From Brachycybe producta (Eukaryota > Arthropoda > Diplopoda > Playtdesmida > Andrognathidae): a DNA stretch of 64,000 nucleotides. Below the pieces are notes generated by a model that saw only the letters and a program-made list of their open reading frames with translations, ran no database searches and was not told the DNA's origin. Location: assembly GCA_036925085.1 (NCBI GenBank), contig JAUPFP010000002.1, positions 7,661,890 through 7,725,889 on the forward strand, in the 5' to 3' direction. The translations under genes and the position numbers were made by a program. This document shows, piece by piece, positions 1-11,220 of the stretch. Position 1 is the first letter of the stretch, and the number at the start of each line of letters is the position of its first letter.

Positions 1-1264
1 TGAACAGGATGTTGAATTGTATCCAAGTAAAATCCACTTCAGCATGAAATTTCTAAATGCGAACAAAAATGTATACGTAACAAAGTTTTCAACCCTTTTA
101 GGTCTTTTACAATACCGGTATACATGCATATTAATTCCAAATATACAAATATACTGTATGTAAGCAATGAAACTGTAGGCTTATTAAATGATGGTTGCTA
201 GGCTCAAATTTCTTTGTATTTTCGTACATTGTTGTTTTCATACCATAAATTATTTTGTTTTTTTATTCCTTCTCTTTGGTAAATGGATTTTTTTTTTCTA
301 ATCATTTAATTTCCACTTAATTTTTGAAAAACATGTCATAACTGTAACATGACTAGTATTGGCTGCTAAGCATGATGATGATGATGATGATGATTGAAAA
401 TGACTGCGGTTTAGTAGAAAAATAGCCTCAAATGCTTGCAGCAATGTTTAGTTTTTAAGAGGTCTGAAAATTTTTCAAGAAGGCTCAACTGGCTTCATGA
501 ATCCCAAAGTTCAAATGCCATAGGTGGAAGTTAAAATTAAAAAATATACAGAAATTTAAAAAAAATTAAAACTCAGAAAAATAGGAAGAAAAGTGATTTG
601 AGATGATGACCCATGTTTAGTTTAATTAGGTTAGGAATGAAATGGAGAGTTTTACCACAGTATAAAAACTACAGTAATCTGACTAATTTTATTTTGTTAG
701 TCTTCTGTACATGTTTTAAAAATGGGATCATAAGCTAACATCAAGTCGCCATTTTGAAAACATGTTGCTACACAAATAGACTCCTACACACTGTACTTTT
801 TTTCAATGCGAGATGCACACTTGTTCAGTTCAATACTCAGTAAATTTCTCTCTCAAGTCAGACTAGTGATTTTACTAAAAGCACAAAACTAGTTTTGACT
901 TAATTGATAATTGACAAGTTTTAACTAGTTTATAATTTTTTAAAACAAATTTGTTAACGTTTTGAATGTTAACTTCCTAAGTGGAACAAATAAAATTATT
1001 TTAATCATTAATGTTTGTTTATATTTTATCTTCCCACAAGATATTTTAGTTTTATGGTAGTGTTTATCTCTTAAAATAGTTTCTTGATTATTGATTAATT
1101 CTTCAGGTCAAATTTTGTGTAATAATGAAGATGTAAATTCTCAAAATTTTTGCTTTGTCATAGTTTCAGAGATTCATTTTCTTAGCTTTTATAAGTCACA
1201 GCTTTTATGAGAAATTGCAAAAAAAGATATGATCATGAAAATCTCCTGAGGTGATTCATTGAGG
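1..1264. other. AT-rich non-coding DNA
   Basis: No coding region is supported on either strand. The stretch is AT-rich with short homopolymer runs. A (GAT)n microsatellite lies at about 372-393. Nothing else was recognised. Confidence 0.6.
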
Positions 1265-1442
1265 CTTATTACACGGCACTACTTATGTGTCGATATATAT
1301 TATGTCATCCTAAGCTGTCTCTAATACCCCTTATTTTCAATTGTCTTGTGATGTGAGATCCCATATGCATTAGTAGTGGAGCCTGCGTAGGAGGGTATGA
1401 TGGCGATATTTCTATCGGAATTAAGTAGTGTCGTGTAATAAG
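1265..1442. mobile_element. Small TIR element (MITE), 178 bp
   Basis: The ends form an inverted pair. The left end reads CTTATTACACGGCACTACTT and the right end is its complement with one G/A difference. The body has no coding capacity. I saw no convincing target-site duplication, so the superfamily is not assigned. It is the only copy I recognise in the window. Confidence 0.6.
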
Positions 1443-1551
1443 AATCAACGAATCAAATCAAGAGATTTTCATAATCATGTCTTTTAAAATAAACTTTGTT
1501 ATGAAAAAAAAAATTGGCTATAAATACGTTGGCCAATAAAACGTTTATTTT

Positions 1552-1803
1552 TACAGATATAAAATTTCTATGAAAAATACCCTTAAATAATTCAGTTACT
1601 CATCTAGTTTCTAAAACATTAAATTTGTTAATTTTGCTTAAGGTGTTTTATGAACATGTGATTTTCGAACTCTAGTTATTCCGCGTTCAATAGCAACACT
1701 AAAAAGAAATTGAAAGTACAGGTATGTTAAAAACTAGAATGGTAACTGAATCACTTAATAGTGTATTACGTTGACATCTTTTAAAATAAATATTATAGGT
1801 AAC
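1552..1803. repeat. Family A MITE, rearranged copy
   Basis: This carries the family A signature: an AAACTAGAAGGGTAGCT-like box next to a TTTCAAAATAAAC-like box, and the reverse complements of both. Here a right half precedes a left half, so the order is inside-out compared with the standard copy at 2938-3330. It may be two fragments or a rearranged insertion. Confidence 0.5.
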
Positions 1804-1884
1804 AAAAATTAATAATTGTATGCTTAAATTGGGTTGTTTTAAACTGCTATAAAAATGCTTAATTTAAAACATAAGTGATTTTTG

Positions 1885-1914
1885 ACCTCCATTGCTCTAA
1901 AGAGCAATGGAGGT
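1885..1914. repeat. Perfect 30-bp palindrome
   Basis: ACCTCCATTGCTCT, then AA, then the exact complement AGAGCAATGGAGGT. It opens the repeat unit that runs to about 2.87 kb, and its right arm recurs at 2849. Confidence 0.75.
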
Positions 1915-2874
1915 ATATAGGATCATGCAAGAAAAGGGGAAAAAAAGGATGTCTGTGTGTCTGTCTGTGTGTGTGTGTCCGGAACCCGATTTAGTTCCTC
2001 GAACAACTCAAGAACGGAATGAGATAAAGACATGCAGTATTTTTTATTTGATTCCGTGGGTCAATATGAAGCTCCTGACAAAAAATTAGAACATTTTACC
2101 CAGGGGTTATTTTTTTAAGAATTTTTTAGAAACAAATTTTGAGTTTTTGGTCATAATTTTTAGTGGGTCGAACAACTCGAAAATGGGGCCACGTACAATA
2201 AAATGTCATCAGACCTAAAATGATGTAAACATTCTGACGATGAAACTGGAAAAAAATTGGAATTTTAGAGCGATTCGATATATAAAATTTCGATTTTTTA
2301 AAAACGTAATTTTTTTAAAAAAAAATCTCGATTCTTCCTCTTTCCAGTTGTAGCATTCGAAAGGGGGACTTTTCTATTATTTAGGAGGGGTGTTCCTTTC
2401 TATGTTCTGTTATTATTTTTGTATATTAGAATACATGTGACGTATATTCATTCTAAACCATATTATTACAAATGAATGACGCATGCGCATCACATGTAAC
2501 TATGTCATGTACTTGAATACATACATGTGTTTATCTATATACACATGCGCACACGTCTATACATGTGCGTACACATGCGCACAAGTGTGTACATGTGCGT
2601 ACACATGCGCACAAGTGTGTACATGTGCGTACACATGCGCACAAGTGTGTACATGTGCGTACACATGCGCACAAGTGTGTACATGTGCGTACACATGCGC
2701 ACACGTGTGTACATGTGCGTACACATGCGCACACGTGTGTACATGTGCGTACTCATGCGCGCACGTGTGTTCATGTGCGTACTCATGCGCACACATGTAA
2801 CAATGAAAAAAAAGTTGGTTATTTGATATATGAAAGCATATATTAAAGCAATGGAGGTCTATAGGGTTCCTTGA
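1904..2874 (+). repeat. Repeat unit bounded by direct GCAATGGAGGT motifs
   Basis: The motif GCAATGGAGG followed by T(A/C)TATAGG occurs at 1904 and again at 2849, about 945 bp apart. Between the two lie a short TG-rich tract, an unrecognised AT-rich segment and the Z-DNA-like minisatellite. The arrangement looks like a dispersed element or one period of a larger tandem repeat. No coding region is supported; the open frames here come from the minisatellite. Confidence 0.45.
2539..2797. repeat. 30-bp minisatellite of alternating purine-pyrimidine
   Basis: About 8.5 tandem units of 30 bp, built from CATGCGCACA, GTGTGTACATGTGCG and TACA. Most of each unit alternates purine and pyrimidine, with one phase break (AA) per unit. 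Late units replace AAGTG with ACGTG, which removes that break. Because 30 is a multiple of three and the unit has no stop, long open frames appear on both strands. They are low-complexity (CAYT, MRTR or HVRT repeats) and I reject them as proteins. Confidence 0.85.
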
Positions 2875-2937
2875 ATCCCTTGTTTTAAACACCTTCAAGT
2901 TTTTATCATGTTGTTTCTAAAAGGTAGGATAACCAGT

Positions 2938-3330
2938 TAAGGCGCGTTTTAAATTATCTTAAGATGGTTTATGAATAGCAGATTTTCAAACTGATTATTC
3001 TGTCTATCAGTTAAGACAAACTAGAAAGTGTTTTAGAAACTAGAAGGGTAGCTCAATCACTTGAGGATATTTTCATGTTGTTATCTTTCTAAATAAACTT
3101 TTTATAGACAAAAATTCAAAAAAATATATTGTCTGTTAAGCATGGTCTGCTTAAAATTGAATAATTTTCAAAGTCACATAAAAAGCTTATTTAGAAATAT
3201 ATCATCAGAAAAATACCTTTAACGGCTTGAGCTACCCTTCTAGTTTCTAAGACAAATTCAAGTTTCTTTTCATTTTGAATCTGAAAAACAGTATAATCAG
3301 AGTTCGAGGGGCATGTCATCTTAATCAAAA
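2938..3330. mobile_element. Family A MITE, near-complete palindromic copy
   Basis: Best reference copy of the commonest element here. The two halves are imperfect inverted copies. The left half carries GATTATTCTGTCT, AGAAACTAGAAGGGTAGCTC, AATCACTT and AATAAACTTTTTATAG. The right half carries the complements, ending in ACAGTATAATCAGAGTTCGA. It is about 390 bp with no coding region, so it is a non-autonomous foldback-type DNA element. More than a dozen relatives lie elsewhere in the window. Confidence 0.7.
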
Positions 3331-4074
3331 TTTACAATCGTTCTCATTTGCTAAAATAAACAGAAAACCTACGAACACCCATCTCTATTATGTAAAATAA
3401 TGTAGTTATATTTAGATACTTAATGTTTTATTTGATTTTGATAAGAGAAAACACACAAACTCATTTAATGAAGTTTGTTTTTATATTTTTTGTTTTCTTT
3501 TTTTGTCTATTCATGGCGCCACTCACAGTGGGGGGGGGGAGTCATTGAATTGCATTTAATTCTAATTTAATCATTTCTTATTCATATATTAACAGTCACA
3601 AATAAGTTTATCATCGTTTGCAAACTTCTTTTTTTGTCTTTTATTCTGTTTTTTTTTTGTTCTTGCTTTAATTTGTTTATTTTTCTAGACAAAATGCAAA
3701 TGAATTTGTCATTAACTCATCATCATATGAAATGAACTGAGTTTTTTTTATCAATTTTAAACATCTTCCAAGAACCTTATGTTGTTCTATTGTATAAGGA
3801 GGATGTCCAATGCTCTCAATGACTTTTTTCTTTCTAGTATTAAAAGTTCTTGATTTTTGTTGACATATAAAATAACTTTTATTTACCATCTGTGATAAAT
3901 AATTAAACATTAAATAGATTTGTCAACCAATAAATTAGTTTTTTAAGTAAATTCATCCACAGAATTCACTTTTTTTTGTGCACGAGAAATGTTAAGAAAA
4001 AAATTAAAAGTTTCCATAATAGAAAGTAAAAAAGTCTTGGGGGATTTGTATTAAAAAAAACGAATAGTTTTATG
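3331..4074. other. Non-coding AT-rich spacer
   Basis: No gene or recognisable element. A run of nine G lies near 3531-3539. Confidence 0.5.
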
Positions 4075-4230
4075 GTAATTTAAAACCTTAAAAAAACTTA
4101 AAATTTGGCAATATTTACAATGCCATATATATTGATATTTGAGTAATCAGCATGAAAATTTTATAATGTTTAAAAATTTACTCTTCTAGTTTCTAAAATA
4201 TTTCATATTTTTATAAGAAGTTTTTAAAAT
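4075..4230. repeat. Family A MITE fragment
   Basis: A right-half piece with the TTACTCTTCTAGTTTCTAAA signature. The copy is degenerate and truncated. Confidence 0.45.
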
Positions 4231-4821
4231 GTAGAATGCCATCATTTTTGTTCACATATAGTAATTATAAGTGTCGAGGTTACAGCCAAAGTATAATTTT
4301 ACAAAATTAATAATCAATATGGAGATATATCAAGTACATCTGCCTAATTAATAGCATTGTAGGCTGTAGACTAAAGCGGAAAAAAATGTTTCTGCGACAT
4401 TTCTGCTTTTATTCGCATTCAAAAACAATAAGGGATAGATCATACATGCTGAAAAAAAAATCCAACTGAGTCCCACTTTGTAAGGCATTTACTAAAAGTG
4501 CCCTATATCTTTTAGTGCAAAGCAAGTAACACAAGATGAATTTCTATTTTCTGGTGCTTTTTCCGCTTGTGTGATCCATCATTAATAAATTCAAAGAGAT
4601 TCTTGCATTTATAGAAAAGATGAGAAAGCATGAGGAGGAGGAAGCCATATAGAGTGATATGCCTGAATTCCCTAAATTTAAAAAAAAATTCATTTTTAAT
4701 CAAATTTTCAGTTGGTTTTATCTGCATGTAGGTCCTTTGTCTTAAAATAAGCCAATCTACGTTATAAAGGTAATTATCTAAATTGGCATGATGTTTTAGA
4801 CATTTTGCACATTGTCTTAAT

Positions 4822-5188
4822 AAGTGGCGTAGTAGCTATGGGAAGTAATGGGAACAGTTTTCTCCCGACGCCAGTCTTTAAAAGGGCGGCTGTGAATCTC
4901 ATTATAATTTTTAAAATTTTATGTCTCAGTTTCCTGATTAATAATGAATTATTTTAGATTAATTAGTACGACAACCAGAAAAAAAATGTACTTTTAGTAT
5001 AAGAAAATAACTTCATTTGAGTCTTGACAAGGCTACGCTAGAAAGGCTATAGTTTCATCTCTGAATTCTAGCCTCTAACAAGATTCTGATATTGAAAAAA
5101 AAAAACACATGAATTTTTATTTAAAAAAAAATGGGGGGTGCAGTGAAGATTTTTGTTCCCGGTGCCAAAGACCTAGCTACGACACTGG
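4822..5188. mobile_element. TIR element of the GTGGCGTAGCTAGG type
   Basis: The left end reads AAGTGGCGTAGTAGCTATGG. The right end, complemented, reads CCAGTGTCGTAGCTAGGT. The element is about 367 bp without coding capacity. A second copy with the same left end begins at 63855 and leaves the window. Confidence 0.55.
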
Positions 5189-6970
5189 CCTTAATTGTGT
5201 GGATTTATTACCGAATTGGCGGTTTTGTGGTTACTGGTTATTGTTTGGTATAACTAGTTTTCTACTTATGTGTTTTTAACATATACCGAAGTTAAAACGT
5301 TGTGTACTTGTGATTCGTAAAACTTAATTAAATGTATCCCCCACTTGATATTTTTGTGGTTTGAATAATAATTTTGATGGCATTATGTTACAACCACAAA
5401 AAAAAAAGCTTTAATACCATAATACAAAATGAAATTATGCTACCTAGGTACTAACAAAAATGTTGACATGCTTAATAAGACTAGCCACATCGCAAAATGT
5501 GTTATGCTAATAATTAATTAATGCTAATTATGTAAAATAGACTTTGAGACATGTTAATAAATGCTAATTAATAGTCTAAACAATTACTTGAATAATTTGA
5601 AGATAATATTTTAAGGACTTTTTTTAATACATGTTATCATCAATGAGAAAAATCAGTCATTTTTTTTAAAAACACTAGTCAATTTTCAAAATTATTAATT
5701 TATAACTAGATGTGTACATTTATCAGAATTTCAGTAAATTTGCCAAATACCTAAAACAACAAGCGAATCTTTTAACTGTCGTTACAAAAATTAATTAGTT
5801 TGGCTTTCTGATACAGGTATTCTTTAAATTGCCTAATACCTTGTACACACACAGATGAGTTAAATGAATTCAAATTAAATGTGTTAAGTTAAATTATACG
5901 GAATCCAGTTAAGGACATAAACACCAAATAAAAATTGACTTTATTATTAATATTTTAAATTGAAATAATTAATATTTTTTCAATAGTTTATAGAATTTTA
6001 TTTAAATATGAACTCAATATTTTCAGATTATTAACTGAATAAATTGAGTTCGACTTATTGTTTGTTTGCTCTTCACAGGGCTCTGTAGAACACATTTATT
6101 ATTTAAATGCATTTAAATGATCAGGTGTGTACTAGGTATAAGATGCTAGTCAATGTGAATATATATGTTTCAATTAGTGTTGGCCTATATTAAATTAACT
6201 AGTGAATGTTCAGAATAACTTATTTTCCACTTTGGCGTTAACATTAACTTGTCTAAAAAGCGGAACTACTGTACATACATAAAGACAAAAAAAAAATAAC
6301 GCCTGAAGTGTGGCAATCACTGTCTGCACTAATACTGTCTCAAAAATTGTTTTTAAATCGATGTCTTCTTCTTAAATTGTGCGCATGTCATATTAAATAT
6401 TAAAATTGTCTTCTCTTTCTCTTTTGTTATTAACATAAAAATTGGAATATCATTATTATTGTGTCATTATATCAACATACAAAATTGAAATAACAAATAG
6501 AATTAAGACTGACATTTGTGTACAGTTATTTTTTAATCTAAAGAGAACAAAATGAAATTTTTATTACATTCTTCTTTCAAAATATTGAAGGTAGAGTGTC
6601 ATTTAAAAAAAAACTTCTTAAAATAAAATTACTTCTAAGTATAATAAAAAAAACATTTGCAACAAAAAAAAATTCACAAAATTATTACATTTTGCAAAAG
6701 GACGTTTCAAAAATAAGTTATTTTTGTCTGAGGCCTAAGCAACAGCAAATTACATTTATAATGAAAAATAAACATCTCAAAACAAGTAATGTATATTAAA
6801 AGAACTGTTTTATAATTAAATTATTATTTTTTCTTCTGAAAAACATTTTATTAATTTAAAAAATAAAAATAAATTAGAATTAGAAATAAACTTTTTGTCA
6901 TTTTCACGCAGAATGTTGCACTTCTTATAAATGTCTTACAAAGTGAAATTCAGTGTGTGTGATTCTTCCC
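5189..6970. other. Long AT-rich non-coding stretch
   Basis: Strongly AT-rich. The open frame at 6596-6799 (67 residues, lysine-rich) is a composition artefact. No element was recognised. Confidence 0.5.
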
Positions 6971-6974
6971 TTTG

Positions 6975-7290
6975 GCCTCGATCCCACATGTACGAAAAAA
7001 GTAGAAAATCTAAATAAAAGAACATATAATAATTTCAGCTACATATTTTTGCTTTAGTTTGCGTTCAAGGTTTTTCACACATTGCGATAGGTAGATCTAT
7101 GACTTTTTATGTTTTACAGATGAAAATATAGGTAATAGGAAAAAGAGGAGCAGCCATAAAAAATAATGCATTTAAAGACACCTTCCTATTGATTTATTAA
7201 CCAATAGAAAGATGTATTCAGATGATATTCCGCGTGGCAGAATAAAAAAAAGTTGAAACAATATCAGTTTTTTTTTATCTGCCAAGTAAA
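6975..7290. repeat. Family E repeat copy
   Basis: It begins with GATCCCACATG and continues through TTTGCGTTCAAGG to a CCGCGTGGCAGAATA end. The order and sequence match the copy at 39195-39493 closely, so this is a real dispersed family. It is non-coding. Confidence 0.5.
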
Positions 7291-7321
7291 TAGATTACAA
7301 TTATTTAAATTGGTTAAATTT

Positions 7322-7480
7322 CTTTTTAAGGTGGTTTTAAATTGCAAAACGCCTCTCGAACTCTTGATTATTGTCGTTCAGTTGTAAAATGGAGACAAAC
7401 TTGAATGTGTTTTAAAAACTAGAATGGTAGCTCAATCACTTAAGGGTATCTTCGAATAAGCTGTTCGTAAACCATCTTCA
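7322..7480. repeat. Family A MITE, left half
   Basis: Contains CGCCTCTCGAACTC, AAAACTAGAATGGTAGCTCA and ATCACTTAAGGGTAT, then ends abruptly near AACCATCTTCAG. This is a solo half with the right arm missing. Confidence 0.55.
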
Positions 7481-8739
7481 GTGGGGGGGTTTGCATATGA
7501 GTCTTTATTATGTGCTATAGTAATTTTACATAAAGCGGCGTTCACACTGGCTATTTTTCACGCAAGATTCCGTGCAAGAAGTGTCAGATATTGCTGTGAA
7601 TCTTGCACATTTTCTTGCAAAAAAACGAAGATGAGCGTTTTCTGTAAGACGGTGTGCAAGAAACCAATTTAAGTATTGCAAGAGTATGTTATCACATTGG
7701 CAGTTTCAACTAATTCAAGGACAGCAAAATTCCGCTTTACTACATAATTTTACATACTTATTTGCAAATTATGGGTTTCCTTTTCAGTGATCACTGATTT
7801 TTCTGCCCTTGCAAACAATAGCAATTGATTCTATTTTTATATTTATTACAGTCGCATTCTTGTTTTTTGTGTGTGCTATTTTAAGACCATCATAAAAAGA
7901 AAAGGAAGAAAAACTGCTGACATATTTTTTTTGGATAGTTTTCTACTAGTTAGATGAAATTCAAAGTGACATTTTTGACCTATTTTAGATTTTTTGTGTG
8001 GGGAATTTTTATTTTGTTAAAGTCCCTTGCATTTCTATATGAAATGGTCAAAATAACTCGATGTCAATTCTAATATTCAATGTCTATTCGTATATGAGAT
8101 GGCAATTTTTCTTCTTCTCGTTGTGCTTTAAAAAAATATCTTTGAAGCTTATTATGATGACAAGCAAGAAAGAAATAGTTATATTTTGTAAGAACATAAA
8201 GCTCCAAGTATTTTTTTTTTTTTGTAACTGTTGTAAGCTAAGCTATTTAAGCGTTTGATGTTGACTTGTTTGCGCAATGGAAACTTTTGGTAATCATACT
8301 TTAAAATGACATGTCATTTACCTAGTTTGCTTTATATATAATACTGTATATATAAAAAAAGCAAATAGCATTTGCCATTTGGCGGATCAAAGTATCTATA
8401 AATGTCTCACATAACTATTTGCTAAAGCAAAATACTACGAGTATTTTCTGTTGCTTATTTAAAGTGGGCTTACAAAAGTAAATTCTGCAAGAGCAATTCT
8501 GACTAAAAATTTACTTGATTAATATTAACATCAACGTGCTATTATAAAATGCAGTTAATTTTTATATCTCGTTTTGCTCGCTTTTTTTTATAAATCAAAG
8601 ACATTATAGAAAAATGTGATTTCCTCGCTGCGCTCGCCAGGGTTTGTAAAACAAATTTACTTTTTAAACAAATTTCTTGTCCGCTGCGCTCGCCTTCATC
8701 ACTCGCCAGCGTCTATGAAATAAAAAATAGGTAAATTAT

Positions 8740-8742
<3 letters not shown>
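7481..8742. other. Non-coding stretch
   Basis: No gene supported. At 8570-8700 there are short GC-richer motifs (CGCTGCGCTCGCC twice) in AT-rich DNA, perhaps from an old repeat. Confidence 0.45.

Positions 8743-8804
<62 letters not shown>
8743..8804. repeat. (AT)n microsatellite
   Basis: About 30 uninterrupted AT dinucleotides immediately in front of the Helitron-like element. The same element family also meets shorter (TA)n tracts at its other two insertion sites. Confidence 0.9.
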
Positions 8805-8807
<3 letters not shown>

Positions 8808-9354
8808 GCCAGGTCTGTGTATGTGTGTGTGTGTTTAATGCTGTACAAACCTTAAAGCATGTCGGAATTTATATAAATTTAAATGAATAAATGAACCGCT
8901 TTTTTTCTCAAGGTCAACTATATGTTGCACAATCCCCATCTAAGAACCCCATGATATTAAATTGGAGAGGGGGAAAAGGTTGAAAAGTGTAGGGGGGGGG
9001 GGAAGAGAAAGAAACGTGGAGGGGGAAAAAGTGGGAGGGGTTGACTGAAATTGAAATGAAAGAAGTAAAAAAGGAACAAACGACGCGCATGCGCACACCA
9101 GAGAAAATGAAAAACTCATTTTCTCTTTCAAATATAAAAAGAGGAGGGGGATAATAGTACCAAAATTAAACTAGAATTTATCACAGGCAATTGTGCCCAG
9201 CATTAGAATTTTTTTTGCTCCGCCCTCTTATGAACGTCATCATGGTTTGTTACTTGGTCTGACGTCATAAAAGGGCGGCTGAAAGAAATTCTAATGCTGG
9301 GCACAATTGCCTGCGAATTTGGCTCCCGTCATTTATGACGGGTTATCCCACTAG
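8805..9354 (+). mobile_element. Helitron-like non-autonomous element, copy 1
   Basis: It begins near a GCCAGGTCTGTG box with a short (GT)n tract. It ends with the palindrome CCCGTCATTTATGACGGG, then TTATCCCACTAG, followed by a host T. A hairpin shortly before CTAG with T downstream is the known 3' end of Helitrons. A long internal inverted repeat (CAGGCAATTGTGCCCAGCAT and its complement) lies at about 9185-9315. Two relatives are at 12785-13093 and, inverted, at 43676-44218. The 5' TC end is not clear-cut, so the assignment is tentative. Confidence 0.6.
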
Positions 9355-10072
9355 TTTTTAATTACTTCTTAATTAAATCACCTTTAGACATGTAACATGG
9401 CTGGGTAATATGGCTCTCATCCTCAACCTCAACCGAATTGTGCAAGCTTGGTTTCTAGTTATGGGTGTTTTCCACTTTGTTTCTTCACTGCAATTTCAAA
9501 ATTATGTTTAAGTTAAACTTTGCTATATAATAAAATTAAAATTTGATTATTTTAAAAAAGTACCAATAAAAAGTTTAATTTTATAAATGTTTCATTATGA
9601 AAATACTTTGAAGGATTATTCAATTTTACAACAAATTTTGAATTTATCTTGAAATGACTTTTGGAAACTTTTTATCACTTTATGCAGCTAAAATTACTTC
9701 ATTTTCTTTTATTTCTGTAATATAGGGTCCTGTTTGCTTCCTTTTTTTCTTTATGCATTTCGTTTCCAAAAGAATATTTTCCTTTTGTTTTTTTTTTGGG
9801 TGGAAGTTGGTCCTTTCTTCTTTCTTCGTTTTTTTTTGAAGAAAATCTTAAGCGAACATATGTGGCAGGAAGAATGTCTTTTTGCTTTGTTCTTATATCA
9901 CTCCTGTGGGGCAATTTGTTGCGATTTATTGTTTTGGTATACATGGCCACCCGCAGCACCCACTTAGTAGACTCACTTTGAAAAAAAAAAAAGTGTAAGA
10001 AAGAATTCTTACTACCACAAAAAAAAAACCATTTCTGGTGTTCAAGTAAAACATCTTTTGTATTGGTATATA
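9355..10072. other. Non-coding stretch
   Basis: Open frames at 9699-10091 (minus) and 9734-9981 (plus) overlap in antisense and have low-complexity composition. I do not accept them as genes. No element was recognised. Confidence 0.45.
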
Positions 10073-10802
10073 CAGTATGTCCCAGAACCAACTGCCCCAG
10101 TCTTATTATTAGGGGTTCGAATTTTTATGCAATACCAACCAAATGTGTTTCGCAATCTGTGACCCAAGAGTCAATTGTGAAGTAACAATGATGTTTAAAC
10201 AAACAAAAAAAAAGTTTTTTTAGAGGCTAGAAGTCTAGTGGACAACTTATAGTAACCAGACATCTAACCTTTAACCAGTTATTTTGATTAGACAAAGCAT
10301 AATTGCAGTTGCTCTAATGATTATAGATTTCTTCACAATTGAGAAACATTTGCTTGATATTGCATAAAAATCCGAGCCCCACTTATTATCTAAGTATACT
10401 TGGGTTGTACTGTTATTGTTTAAAATTGAATATCTCAGAAACTATAAAAGCAACTCATTTGAAATTTAACGTGGTTGTCAAAAACATATCAAAATGCAGT
10501 TATTTTTAAAAAAAATTAAATAAATTAGTAAATAATTAAAAAAAAAAGTTATTGAATGGTTTTTTTAGAAAAATATTGCGATTTAAAAACCTTTTTATTT
10601 TCTAATTCTTTACTAATTTGTTCAATTTTTGTTTTTGTAAGATATTTCATATTGATATTTTTCTAACAACATAATAAAGTTTTAAATGTGTAGTATTTTT
10701 TAAAATCTGAGATATTCAATTTTAAACGATTTAACTATAGCCACTTTTAATACTTTAGTGTATTGTGTAGTAGATGATGGCGTTGGGTTCCGGAACATAC
10801 TG
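10073..10802. mobile_element. Tc1/mariner-like MITE interrupted by a hAT-like MITE
   Basis: The ends are CAGTATGTCCCAGAACCAA and, complemented, CAGTATGTTCCGGAACCCAA, each flanked by TA. This fits the TA target site of Tc1/mariner elements. The internal DNA has no transposase. The element carries a complete family D MITE at 10110-10381, so it is the older of the two. A related left end lies at 35753. Confidence 0.65.
10110..10381. mobile_element. Family D hAT-like MITE with 8-bp target duplication
   Basis: The 272-bp element is flanked by CTTATTAT at 10102-10109 and 10382-10389. The inverted ends are TAGGGGTTCGAATTTTTATG and TGGGGCTCGGATTTTTATGC. An 8-bp duplication with (T/C)AGGG-type ends is the hAT hallmark. 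The inverted arms extend inward through a CAATTGTGAAGTAA box. There is no coding region. Relatives lie at 33461, 35116, 45947 and, partial, 26456. Confidence 0.8.
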
Positions 10803-11220
10803 TATACTATTGTTAAGGTAATATCTTTTGTTAAGTTTCGTTTTTATGGGTGTCTATTTTCTTAAGTTGCAAACGCAAGCAATGTCTAACAAAGCGTGTT
10901 AAAACGGCATGTTTATACTCAGATCATCACACACACATTTACACTGGGTTTGAATTAATAGATTCGTTAATGGTCTTCTTTTTTCCAGATGAGAGAATTA
11001 AGTTTGTAATAATGTTAAAAGGGAGAGTATTTGATGATACATTGTTGTGCTAATATTACCACCAAAAATCTACATAATAACTATTGTTTAATTTTCAACT
11101 ATTTCATTTGGGTTTTCAGTTTTATTATTTTTTTTTTCATGGAAACCTTGTTTTCAGGGTTCAAGTTAAAAGTTCAAAGTTAGTTTTTGTTTTTAATTTG
11201 ATTTTTTTTTTTATATCTCG

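Noticed and set aside
2483-2898. Several long open frames on both strands with Cys/His/Arg-rich repeats
   Set aside because: They are all translations of one 30-bp stop-free minisatellite in different frames. No splice sites, domain or start context supports them.
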